The notes under the pieces: generated by a model
Database searches by the model: none
Seen by the model: the letters and a program-made list of their open reading frames with translations, nothing else
What the model was told of the DNA's origin: nothing
Part shown: piece by piece, positions 17,101 through 23,519 of the stretch
How the letters are laid out: every line of letters begins with the position of its first letter
Numbering within the stretch: position 1 is the stretch's first letter
Assembly (NCBI RefSeq): GCF_013359695.1
Contig: NZ_JABFMU010000062.1
Location: forward strand, 1 to 34,935
Length of the DNA stretch: 34,935 nucleotides
Source of the DNA: Pseudomonas sp. C2B4
Lineage (GTDB): Bacteria; Pseudomonadota; Gammaproteobacteria; Pseudomonadales; Pseudomonadaceae
Reading direction: 5' to 3'
Translations under genes and position numbers: made by a program

Positions 17101-17310
17101 GGCCTGCTCCAGCGGTGCGGCCACGGTTTCGCCGATCACCTTGGGGTTGGCCCCCGGATAGTTGGCTTGCACCACCACGGTCGGCGGTACCACTTCGGGG
17201 TATTCGCTGATCGGCAACTGGAACAGGGAGATGGCGCCGGCGATCAGGATCAGCAGCGACAGCACCGCGGCGAAGATCGGCCGGGTGATAAAGAACTGGG
17301 AAAATTTCAT
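14131..17310 (-). CDS. mexF: RND efflux permease MexF
   Basis: A 1059-residue HAE-1 RND transporter, the proton-driven inner-membrane component of the pump. It begins with MKFSQFFITRPIFAAVLSLL (TM1) and PISEYPEVVPPTVVV. TM4 carries the proton-relay aspartates in GIVVDDAIVVVENVERN (about residue 405-410). Two large periplasmic loops and twelve TM segments are present, full length for the family. The sequence is near that of P. aeruginosa MexF as recalled, whose substrates include chloramphenicol, fluoroquinolones, trimethoprim and quinolone-signal precursors. It starts 12 bp after mexE and overlaps oprN by four bases, one operon. The long open frame on the opposite strand is a codon-usage shadow. 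Confidence 0.96.
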   Translation of the reverse strand: MKFSQFFITRPIFAAVLSLLILIAGAISLFQLPISEYPEVVPPTVVVQANYPGANPKVIGETVAAPLEQAITGVENMLYMSSQSTADGRLTLTVTFALGTDLDNAQVQVQNRVTRTEPKLPEEVTRIGITVDKASPELTLLVHLVSPDKRYDMLYLSNYAILNVKDELARLEGIGTVKMFGIGDYSLRIWLDPDKTASRNLTATDVVNAVREQNRQVAAGQLGSPPAPNATSFQMSINSQGRLVTEEEFENVIIRSGPDGEITRLKDIARIELGSNQYALRAMLNNQEAVAMPIFQRPGANAIDVSDQVRAKMAELKKNFPEGMDYEIVYDPTIFVRSSIEAVVHTLFEALVLVVLVVILFLQTWRASIIPLVAVPVSLIGTFAVMHLLGFSLNALSLFGLVLAIGIVVDDAIVVVENVERNIESGLEPVEATKKAMGEVTGPIIATALVLCAVFVPAAFISGLTGQFYKQFALTIAISTVISAFNSLTLSPALAAVLLKGHDAPKDRFSKVLDRMLGGWLFRPFNRVFEKASHGYVVGVGKIVRGSSVALLIYAGLIALTYMGFSTTPTGFVPTQDKKYLVTFAQLPDAASLDRTESVIRRMSTIAMNEPGFDSAVAFPGLSINGFTNSPNAGIAFIGLRPFDERKDPSLSAGAISASLNAKFGEIQDAYTAVFPPPPVQGLGTIGGFRLQIEDRGNLGYDELYKETMNIITKSRNVPELARVFTSYTVNVPQVEAAIDREKAKTHGVKINDIFDTLQVYLGSLYANDFNRFGRTYQVNVQAEQQFRQEPEQIGQLKVRNDRGEMIPLATFVKVSPTSGPDRVSHYNGFLTAEINGGAAPGYSSGQAQAAIEKLLKEELPNGMTYEWTDLTYQQILSGNTALLVFPLCVLLAFLVLAALYESWSLPLAVILIVPMTLLSAIAGVIISKGDNNIFTQIGLIVLVGLACKNAILIVEFAKDKQDQGFSPLDAVLDACRMRLRPILMTSFAFIMGVIPLVTSSGAGSEMRRAMGVAVFSGMLGVTFFGLLLTPVFFVLIRRYIERKQARKQAHALNLEVQP

Positions 17311-17322
17311 GTCGGTGGGCCC

Positions 17323-18582
17323 TTATCCGCGAGGTGTCACAGCCGCATCCGTCTTCACCAGGGCAGGTGATTTACCGGATACGGGAGATGGGCTTGCTGG
17401 TTGATTGCCCGCTTCGACGGCCTGGCGCTGACGGGTCAGGGCCGCGACGGTTTCCGGGTCGGCCATCGGCGCGTCTTGCGGGGCGACCACGGCGCCCGGA
17501 CGCACCCGCTGCAGGCCGTTGATGACGATGCGGTCTTCCTTGTTCAGGCCGCTGCGCACGATGCGCAAGCCTTCGAGTTTCGGCCCCAGTTCAACGTTGC
17601 GGTACAGGGTCTTGTTGTCCTGATCGACCACCAGCACGAACTTCTTGCCCAGGTCCGTGCCCACCGCTTCGTCCTTGATCAGCAGGCCCGAGTAAGCCGC
17701 GCTGCCCACCAGTTTCAGGCGGGCATATAAACCGGGGGTGTATTGGCCATCGGCGTTGTCGAACACCGCGCGACCACGAATGGTGCCGGTCTTGGGATTG
17801 ACCCGGTTGTCGACGAAGTTCATCTGCCCCAGGTGGCTGTTGCCCTCCTCGTTCGACAGGCCCATGTACACCGGCGTGGTCTGGCCGCGCTGGCCCTGGC
17901 GAGAAAGCTGGCCGTACTTGAGGAACAGACGCTCGTCCGCATCGAAATAGGCGTAGACCTTGTCGGTGGAGACCACGCTGGTCAGCGGCGTGGTGTCGGC
18001 GGTGACGATGTTGCCGGCGGTGATTTCGGCGCGGCTGACGCGGCCGCTGATCGGCGCGGTGACCCGGGTGAAGCTCAGGTTCAGCCGCGCCAGATCGAGC
18101 TGGGCCTGGATGGCATCGACTCCGGCCTTGGCCTCTTGCGCGGTGGTGGTGCGGGTGTCGGCCAGTTCGGCGGAAATCGCATTACTGCCCAGCAGGCGCT
18201 GACCGCGCTGCGCTTCATTGGCGGTGCGCACCAGCGTGGCCCTGGCTTGTTGCAACTGGGCTTCGAAACGATGCACTTCGTGTTCGAACGGCCGCGGATC
18301 GATCTGGAACAACAAGTCGCCCTTCTTCACCAACGCGCCGTCGGTAAAGGCGACCTGCACGATCTGCCCCGACACCCGTGGCCGTACCTCGACCGTTTCC
18401 GGCGCTTCCAGTCGGGCGGTGACTTCATCCCACTCGGTGATGGGCTGTTCGATAACCTTGGCGACCGTGACATGGGGTGCCCCCGGTGCATTGGCGGCGG
18501 CAGGCGCACGATCGCACGCGGTGAGCATCGTGAGCGCCAACGCGGCAAACGGGTAACGAAAAGCTTTGAGTGACTGTTCCAT
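17323..18582 (-). CDS. mexE: RND periplasmic adaptor MexE
   Basis: A 419-residue membrane-fusion lipoprotein that links MexF to OprN. The lipobox LTAC gives Cys23. The barrel-sandwich (lipoyl) halves are VEVRPRVSGQIVQVAFTDGA and FTRVTAPISGRVSRAEIT, flanking an alpha-hairpin (about residues 95-150, HRFEAQLQQARATLVRTANEAQRG). The beta-barrel and membrane-proximal domains follow, ending in a Pro/Ser-rich tail. It is the first gene of the efflux operon. The 141 bp upstream contain two inverted repeats but no remainder of a regulator effector domain. Confidence 0.95.
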   Translation of the reverse strand: MEQSLKAFRYPFAALALTMLTACDRAPAAANAPGAPHVTVAKVIEQPITEWDEVTARLEAPETVEVRPRVSGQIVQVAFTDGALVKKGDLLFQIDPRPFEHEVHRFEAQLQQARATLVRTANEAQRGQRLLGSNAISAELADTRTTTAQEAKAGVDAIQAQLDLARLNLSFTRVTAPISGRVSRAEITAGNIVTADTTPLTSVVSTDKVYAYFDADERLFLKYGQLSRQGQRGQTTPVYMGLSNEEGNSHLGQMNFVDNRVNPKTGTIRGRAVFDNADGQYTPGLYARLKLVGSAAYSGLLIKDEAVGTDLGKKFVLVVDQDNKTLYRNVELGPKLEGLRIVRSGLNKEDRIVINGLQRVRPGAVVAPQDAPMADPETVAALTRQRQAVEAGNQPASPSPVSGKSPALVKTDAAVTPRG

Positions 18583-18624
18583 GGGGGGTATCCGCCAGAC
18601 GGTTAAGGGATTTGCGGAGTCTCG

Positions 18625-18638
18625 GCCTCGCGCGAGGC
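18625..18638. promoter_or_regulatory. 14-bp perfect palindrome upstream of mexE
   Basis: gcctcgcgcgaggc is self-complementary and lies 43-56 bp before the mexE start. It could be an operator for the adjacent TetR protein or a leader hairpin; the sequence alone does not decide. Confidence 0.4.
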
Positions 18639-18678
18639 GTCGACGAATCGAACGGGGTGAACTTGGGTATTACTATTA

Positions 18679-18692
18679 ATGATGATCGTCAT
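18679..18692. promoter_or_regulatory. AT-rich inverted repeat upstream of mexE (Fur-like or LysR-like)
   Basis: atgatgatcgtcat is a near-palindrome about 100 bp upstream of mexE. In the window ATTAATGATGATCGTCATG it matches 13 of 19 positions of the Fur consensus, and it also suits a regulator operator in the mexE promoter. Weak evidence. Confidence 0.3.
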
Positions 18693-18723
18693 GTATAAGG
18701 ACAAAAAAAAGGAACGTCCCTGC

Positions 18724-19002
18724 TCACGCCTTGCTATTGGTGATTGCACTGCACACCGAATCCAATGCCGGCCCAAGCGTCTGCGCGACCGAAATCGCCC
18801 GGGGCGTGGGCTGCATTTCCCGACCGATACGCTTGAACAAAGGATCGTTGAACAAGGCTCGCAAACGCCTGAGTGCGCCGCTGACGGCCGGTTGGCCCAT
18901 CGAGAGTTTTATCGCAGCCCGAGTGACGTTGCGCTCCTCAATGAGGGCTTCAAACACCACCAATAGATTCAGGTCGATACTGCGCAGATCATGACGTTTC
19001 AT
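18724..19002 (-). CDS. LysR-type DNA-binding domain only, MexT-like, effector domain absent
   Basis: A 92-residue protein consisting almost only of an LTTR winged helix: LRSIDLNLLVVFEALIEERN (6-25), the helix-turn-helix VTRAAIKLSMGQPAVSGALRRL, DDPLF-like NDPLFKRIGREMQPTPRA and the start of the linker helix (TLGPALDSVCSA), then a stop. It resembles the N-terminus of MexT and occupies the mexT position directly upstream of mexE. A complete LTTR has about 300 residues. Neither the 141 bp before mexE nor the other frames show a remaining ligand domain, so this is a deletion remnant or a stand-alone DNA-binding protein. The start at 19002 has AGGTGG upstream, so it looks translatable. Confidence 0.8.
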   Translation of the reverse strand: MKRHDLRSIDLNLLVVFEALIEERNVTRAAIKLSMGQPAVSGALRRLRALFNDPLFKRIGREMQPTPRAISVAQTLGPALDSVCSAITNSKA

Positions 19003-19072
19003 AACGTGTCCACCTGGTATTTGCGCCGACGATATATTACGACCATAATCATTACAAGACTTTTGGCGACGA

Positions 19073-19087
19073 CTTGCACATGGCAAG
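19073..19087. promoter_or_regulatory. Inverted repeat in the lysR-tetR divergent promoter region
   Basis: CTTGC-acatg-GCAAG lies 25-39 bp upstream of the tetR start. Such a position suits autorepression by the TetR protein. The arms are only 5 bp. Confidence 0.3.
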
Positions 19088-19111
19088 CGCACCTGACCTC
19101 AGGAGCAGCTC

Positions 19112-19663
19112 ATGAAAGTGACGAAAGACAAGGCCGCAGCGAACAAGGAGGCCATTCTGACGGCAGCGTCCCGGCTATACCGCGAAAAAGGCATCGACGG
19201 GATAGGCATCGGCGAGCTCTCACGCTCGGTCGGACTGACCCACGGCGGGTTTTACGGGCAGTTTCCCGGCGGCAAGGAACAGTTGGCGTCGGAGGCCGTG
19301 ACCCGGACGTTCGAAACCAACATACAAAACTGGCAAAACGCCAAATCGATTCCGGAACTGGTAAAGGGATACCTGACCCAGAAGCACCTGGACAACTGGA
19401 CCGAAGGCTGCGCAATCCCGGCGCTGGCAGCCGACGTGGCCCGCACCGGCGGCACCGTCAGCCAGTCCTTCACCCAGGGCATCGAGCACTTCATTGAAAT
19501 ACTGCTGCCACTGGTGGAAGGCGATACGCAGGAGGAAAAACTGCGGCAGGCGCAACAGGTCATTGCCTCGATGGCCGGGGCCATGCTCATTGCCCGGGCG
19601 GTGGACAAGCCTGAGTTGGCGAAGCAGTTTTTGGCGTCGGTGATCAGCGCCTGGCCGTCTTGA
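19112..19663 (+). CDS. TetR/AcrR-family regulator
   Basis: A 183-residue one-domain-plus-ligand-pocket repressor. The helix-turn-helix spans about residues 10-60 (ILTAASRLYREKGIDGIGIGELSRSVGLTHGGFYGQFP). After it comes PGGKEQL, where most relatives have a Ser-Lys-Glu motif. The C-terminal part has the block WTEGCAIPALAADVARTG (about 95-112), found in regulators of efflux pumps and reactive-electrophile reductases. AGGAG lies seven bases before the ATG. It is divergent from the truncated LysR gene, which lies upstream of mexEF-oprN, and is a plausible local controller of both; this is inference from position. Confidence 0.88.
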   Translation: MKVTKDKAAANKEAILTAASRLYREKGIDGIGIGELSRSVGLTHGGFYGQFPGGKEQLASEAVTRTFETNIQNWQNAKSIPELVKGYLTQKHLDNWTEGCAIPALAADVARTGGTVSQSFTQGIEHFIEILLPLVEGDTQEEKLRQAQQVIASMAGAMLIARAVDKPELAKQFLASVISAWPS

Positions 19664-19691
19664 AGGCGCTGAAGTTGCTGGCTTGGTCCCC

Positions 19692-19791
19692 TGTGGGAGC
19701 GAGCCTGCTCGCGAAGGACGTCAACGATAACGCGCCCTGTCTGGATGATCGCGTTGTCCGGGCGTTTTTCGCGAGCAGGCTCGCTCCCACA
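19692..19791. repeat. REPIN type B, 100 bp
   Basis: tgtgggagcgagcctgctcg to cgagcaggctcgctcccaca, exactly 100 bp, with interior caacgataacgcg. It fills the gap between the convergent tetR and MFS genes and may help terminate transcription. Confidence 0.9.
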
Positions 19792-19801
19792 GTGCATTGG
19801 C

Positions 19802-21037
19802 TCACACCGATGTTTGCACCACCACCGCCTCCCGTCCCTTGAACGCCAGGGAGAAACAGAAAAAGATCGCCAGGGCAAACCCCGCCGGGAACAGCCAGAT
19901 GCTTTTCCAGTCATGCTCGCCCGCCGTCGCGGCGTAGTGATCCGTCACCTGCCCCGCCACCCAGAACCCAATCAGCATGCCCAGGCCATAGGTCGCCAGC
20001 GTGATCAAACCCTGGGCCGAACTGCGAAAGCGTTCCGATGCCTTGGCGTCGGTGTAGATCTGCCCTGAAACGAAGAAGAAGTCATAGCAGATGCCATGCA
20101 AGGCGATGCCGGTGAACAGCATGAAAGCCAGGTCGCCATTGTTGCCGTAAGCGAACAACAGGTAGCGCAACGCCCACGCCAGCATGCCCACCAGCAGCGC
20201 AATCTTGATCCCGAAGCGGTGAATGAACAGTGGCAGCAACAACATGAACAGCACTTCGGAGACCTGCCCGATGGCCATTTTCGCCGTGGGGTTGGTCACG
20301 CCGATTTCCGCCAGGAACGGGTTGGCGTTCTGGTAGTAAAACGCCAGGGGAATGCAGATCAGGATCGAGGCGATGAAGAACACCAGATAGCTGCGATCCT
20401 TGAGCAAGCCTAGGGCGTCCAGCCCGAGCATCTGCTTGAGGCCGCCGTTGCCGGTCTCGGCTTTCAGTGGCGCGGTGCGCGGCAAGGTGAAGCTGTACAG
20501 GCCCAGCAGCAAGGAGGCGATGGCCGACATCAGGAAGGTGTTGCGCAGCCCGCCGGTCGCAATCGCGGCTTGTGAGTCCCAGGCAAACACAAAGCTGATC
20601 ACCAGACCGGCGACGATCCAGCCGAGGGTGCCCCACACGCGAATCCGGGAAAACTCCAGCGCCGGATCGCTCATCTGCCGGAACGCCACGGAATTGACCA
20701 GGGCCAACGTCGGCATGTAGACCATCATGTACGCCAGCACGAACGGATAAAACGCGCTGAAATCCGGCGCCCGATACAGTTGATACAGCAACACCGCGCC
20801 CACCAGATGCAGCACCGCGAGGATGCGCTCGGCATTGAAGAAGCGGTCGGCGATCAGGCCGATCACGAATGGCGCGATGATCGCGCCCCAGGACTGGGTC
20901 GAGAACGCCATGCCGATCTGCCCGCCACTGGCGCCCAGGGTGCTGGCGAGGAAGGTGCCGAGGGTGACGAACCAGCCACCCCAGATAAAGAATTGCAGGA
21001 ACATCATTGCGCTGAGCCGCGCAGTCATCATGGTCAT
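19802..21037 (-). CDS. MFS sugar/nucleoside:H+ symporter (NupG-like family)
   Basis: A 411-residue twelve-TM carrier of the nucleoside:H+ symporter branch of MFS. The N-terminus MTARLSAMMFLQFFIWGGWF with LGTFLASTLGASGGQIG and the GAIIAPFVIGLIADRFFNAERIL loop are characteristic of the NupG/XapB group and of relatives found in sugar and cyclitol operons. The ATG at 21037 is preferred, although an in-frame GTG at 21046 is possible. AACAACAA, a full CA motif, sits 17 bases upstream. It is the last gene of the oxidoreductase-isomerase-transporter unit and probably imports the compound those enzymes process. Confidence 0.88.
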   Translation of the reverse strand: MTMMTARLSAMMFLQFFIWGGWFVTLGTFLASTLGASGGQIGMAFSTQSWGAIIAPFVIGLIADRFFNAERILAVLHLVGAVLLYQLYRAPDFSAFYPFVLAYMMVYMPTLALVNSVAFRQMSDPALEFSRIRVWGTLGWIVAGLVISFVFAWDSQAAIATGGLRNTFLMSAIASLLLGLYSFTLPRTAPLKAETGNGGLKQMLGLDALGLLKDRSYLVFFIASILICIPLAFYYQNANPFLAEIGVTNPTAKMAIGQVSEVLFMLLLPLFIHRFGIKIALLVGMLAWALRYLLFAYGNNGDLAFMLFTGIALHGICYDFFFVSGQIYTDAKASERFRSSAQGLITLATYGLGMLIGFWVAGQVTDHYAATAGEHDWKSIWLFPAGFALAIFFCFSLAFKGREAVVVQTSV

Positions 21038-21053
21038 GAGAGTCACCGTCTTA

Positions 21054-21061
21054 TTGTTGTT
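21054..21061 (-). promoter_or_regulatory. Crc/Hfq CA motif in the MFS carrier leader
   Basis: The minus strand reads AACAACAA, a perfect AAnAAnAA, 17 nt upstream of the ATG at 21037 and within the likely ribosome-binding area. In Pseudomonas this is the recognition pattern for Hfq/Crc translational repression. Confidence 0.45.
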
Positions 21062-21085
21062 TTTTTCTGTGGGAGAGCATCGGTT

Positions 21086-22180
21086 TCAGGCGTCGGGCAG
21101 CCCCAGCAGTCGTCGATTGAAGGCGGCGTCGGCCGACACGCTGGCGAAATCATCGAACGCCTTGTCGGTCTTGCGGATCATGTGCCGCTCGATGAATGCT
21201 GCCCCTTCAACGGCACCCTGCGCGGAATCCTTCAGGCAGCATTCCCACTCCAGCACGGCCCAACCGCTGTAGTCGTATTGAGTCAGTTTGCTGAAGATCG
21301 ATTTGAAATCGATCTGGCCATCGCCCAGGGAGCGGAAACGCCCCGGCCGCTCGACCCAGCCTTGGTACCCGCCGTACACACCGGAGCGGGCATCGGGGCG
21401 GAACTCGGCGTCCTTGACGTGGAACATGCGGATGCGCGCGTGGTAGCGGTCAATGAAACCCAGGTAGTCCATCTGCTGCAGCAGCAGGTGACTGGGGTCA
21501 TACAGAATCGCGGCGCGGGGATGGTGATCGACCGCCTCGAGAAACCGTTCGAACGAGGCACCATCGTGCAGGTCTTCGCCGGGGTGGATTTCGTAGCACA
21601 GGTCCACACCGGCCTCTTCGAAACAGTCGAGGATCGGCAACCAGCGCCTGGCCAGTTCGGCAAAACCTTGCTCGACCAACCCACTTGGCCGCTGCGGCCA
21701 AGGGTAGATATAGGGCCAGAGCAAGGCGCCGGAAAAGGTCGCGTGGGCTTTCAGGCCCAGGCGTTGACTGGCGCGGGCGGCCAGTTTCAACTGGTCGATG
21801 GCCCATGCGGTACGCGCCTCGGGCTGGCCGCGCAAATGAGCCGGGGCGAAGTCATCGAACAGGGTGTCGAACGCCGGGTGCACCGCCACCAGTTGGCCTT
21901 GCAGATGCGTCGACAATTCACTGATCTCGACACCGGCGTCGGCACAGACCGCTTTCAATTCGTCGCAGTAGTCCTGGCTTTCGGCGGCCCGCGCCAGATC
22001 GATGAATTGCGTGCCCAGGGTCGGTAACTGAATGGCTTTGTAGCCTTGGGAGGCGGCCCAGCGAGCGATGTTGGCCAGGGTATCGAACGGCGCCTGGGCG
22101 GACATGAATTGCGCGAGGAAAATCCCCGGCCCCCGCAGGCCGGTTGTTGTTTGAGGGGTCACGTTAATCTCCAGCGTCAT
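21086..22180 (-). CDS. Sugar phosphate isomerase/epimerase-like protein (xylose-isomerase-like TIM barrel)
   Basis: A 364-residue protein of the AP-endonuclease-2/IolE/YcjR superfamily. Divalent-metal ligands are expected in the conserved CYEIHPGEDLHDG (about 215-227), ILYDPSHLLLQ, MFHVKDAEF and VLEWECC blocks, with Glu, Asp, His and Glu at strand ends. The start at 22180 overlaps the oxidoreductase stop by four bases (ATGA), showing coupled translation; the frame is open further upstream but would lie inside that gene. With the adjacent oxidoreductase it resembles YcjR/YcjS-type pairs that process keto-sugars. The reaction (isomerase, epimerase or dehydratase) cannot be settled. Confidence 0.88.
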   Translation of the reverse strand: MTLEINVTPQTTTGLRGPGIFLAQFMSAQAPFDTLANIARWAASQGYKAIQLPTLGTQFIDLARAAESQDYCDELKAVCADAGVEISELSTHLQGQLVAVHPAFDTLFDDFAPAHLRGQPEARTAWAIDQLKLAARASQRLGLKAHATFSGALLWPYIYPWPQRPSGLVEQGFAELARRWLPILDCFEEAGVDLCYEIHPGEDLHDGASFERFLEAVDHHPRAAILYDPSHLLLQQMDYLGFIDRYHARIRMFHVKDAEFRPDARSGVYGGYQGWVERPGRFRSLGDGQIDFKSIFSKLTQYDYSGWAVLEWECCLKDSAQGAVEGAAFIERHMIRKTDKAFDDFASVSADAAFNRRLLGLPDA

Positions 22181-23343
22181 GGGGTGCACACCAGTTCGGT
22201 CCACTTGGTATCGCCGCGATGGTTGGCGATGGCGGTCTCGATGAATGCCATGCCGCGCAGGCCGACATCGATGCCGGGCACGCCCGGGACATCGTGCCCG
22301 GCGACCTCGGCACGAATGGCATTGGCGAAATCGCCGTACAGGTTGGCCATGGCTTCCAGATAGCCCTCGGGATGCCCGGCGGGCAGGCGCATGCGTCGGC
22401 TGGCGGCTTCGCACAACCACGGCTGGCCGATGCCGGAGCGCAGAACACGCAAGGGTTGATCGAGGGCGCGGTGGATCAGGCTGGCGGGTTCTTCCTGCCG
22501 CCACTCCAGTCCCCCCTTGTCGCCATAAATGCGAATCTTCAGCGGGTTCTCTTCACCGGCGCAGACCTGGCTGGCGATCAGCACGCCGCTGGCGCCGTCG
22601 GCCATCCTGAACAGCATCGAGGCGTCATCGTCCAGCTGCCGACCCTCGATGTGCACACCCAACATCGCGCTCAACTGGTGAACAGGCTGATCCGCGACAA
22701 ACTCGGCCAGGGAAAAGGCATGGGTGCCGATATCGCCGATGCAACCGCCCAGGCCGGACTGCTCGGGCAGGTCGCGCCAGGCCGCCTGCTTGTTGCCCTG
22801 CCCGGCCATGTCCTGGCTGAGCCAGCCTTGCGGGTACTCGACGATCACCTTGCGCACCGCGCCGATCACCCCGCTGCGCACCATGTCCCGCGCCTGCCAG
22901 ACCATCGGGTAACCCAGATAGGTATGGGCCAGGCCGTACAAGCGATGGCTGCGTTCAACCACCGCCTTGAGTGCGAGCAATTCGGCCAGGTTCAGCGCCG
23001 CCGGTTTTTCACTGAACACATGAAAACCGGCGCTCAGCGCTTCACTGGCCACGGGCGCATGCAAATGGTTGGGCGTGACGATCACCACCAGTTCCATGCG
23101 TTGCTCGGCGGGCAATGCACGCTCGGCCTGGATCATCAGTCGCCAGTCGCTGTAGCAGCGTGAGGCCGGCAGGCCCAGCGCTTCGCCGGTCTGCCGATTG
23201 TTCTGCGCATCGCGACTGAACGCGCCGCACACCAGTTCAAACCGGCCATCGAGCCCGGCCGCCTGACGGTGGGCCTGGGCGATGAACGCACCCTCGCCGC
23301 CTCCGACAAAGCCCATTCTTATTTTTGGCGCTGCAACGTTCAT
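22177..23343 (-). CDS. Gfo/Idh/MocA-family NAD(P)-dependent oxidoreductase
   Basis: A 388-residue dehydrogenase. The N-terminal Rossmann motif is MGFVGGGEGAFIAQAH (10-25). The EKP motif is FSEKPAALN (about 126-134), the usual site of the catalytic Lys. The C-terminal half has GGCIGDIGTHAFSLAEF with the Asp/His pair typical of this family's active site (GDIGTHA). The start at 23343 is chosen by AGAGAGC upstream and by domain boundaries; the open frame further upstream crosses the operator. It heads the three-gene operon and presumably oxidises the imported sugar or cyclitol at one hydroxyl. Confidence 0.9.
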   Translation of the reverse strand: MNVAAPKIRMGFVGGGEGAFIAQAHRQAAGLDGRFELVCGAFSRDAQNNRQTGEALGLPASRCYSDWRLMIQAERALPAEQRMELVVIVTPNHLHAPVASEALSAGFHVFSEKPAALNLAELLALKAVVERSHRLYGLAHTYLGYPMVWQARDMVRSGVIGAVRKVIVEYPQGWLSQDMAGQGNKQAAWRDLPEQSGLGGCIGDIGTHAFSLAEFVADQPVHQLSAMLGVHIEGRQLDDDASMLFRMADGASGVLIASQVCAGEENPLKIRIYGDKGGLEWRQEEPASLIHRALDQPLRVLRSGIGQPWLCEAASRRMRLPAGHPEGYLEAMANLYGDFANAIRAEVAGHDVPGVPGIDVGLRGMAFIETAIANHRGDTKWTELVCTP

Positions 23344-23378
23344 CGCAAAAGCTCTCTGTTGGCTGGAAAACCGATCAT

Positions 23379-23396
23379 GATGTAACCGGTTACATC
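23379..23396. promoter_or_regulatory. LacI-type operator (18-bp perfect palindrome)
   Basis: gatgtaaccggttacatc is fully self-complementary with the central CG seen in LacI/GalR operators (TGTAACCGGTTACA). It lies 36 bp upstream of the oxidoreductase start and about 125 bp before the divergent lacI-family gene, so it could control both. Confidence 0.75.
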
Positions 23397-23519
23397 GTGG
23401 CGGAAATTTAGGCGCAGTCAGGCGATGTGTCAAACCCCGGATGAAAACCCACGCCGATTTCAGCGCAACGTCGACCTGCGGTAAGCTCGCCGGCTGCGCG
23501 ATTCGTTAACGAGGTGATC

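Noticed and set aside
14137..17370. 1077-codon open frame on the plus strand opposite mexF
   Set aside because: It mirrors mexF and the start of mexE throughout, is His/Gln/Arg/Asp-rich without domains, and arises from GC-biased third positions of the sense gene.
18700..18723. T-run after the truncated LysR gene as an intrinsic terminator
   Set aside because: The T-run is clear on the minus strand, but the preceding GGGACGTTCC cannot form a stable hairpin.
22181..22504. Upstream extension of the isomerase/epimerase gene
   Set aside because: Arg/Pro-rich out-of-frame translation of the oxidoreductase gene; the ATGA overlap start gives the family N-terminus.
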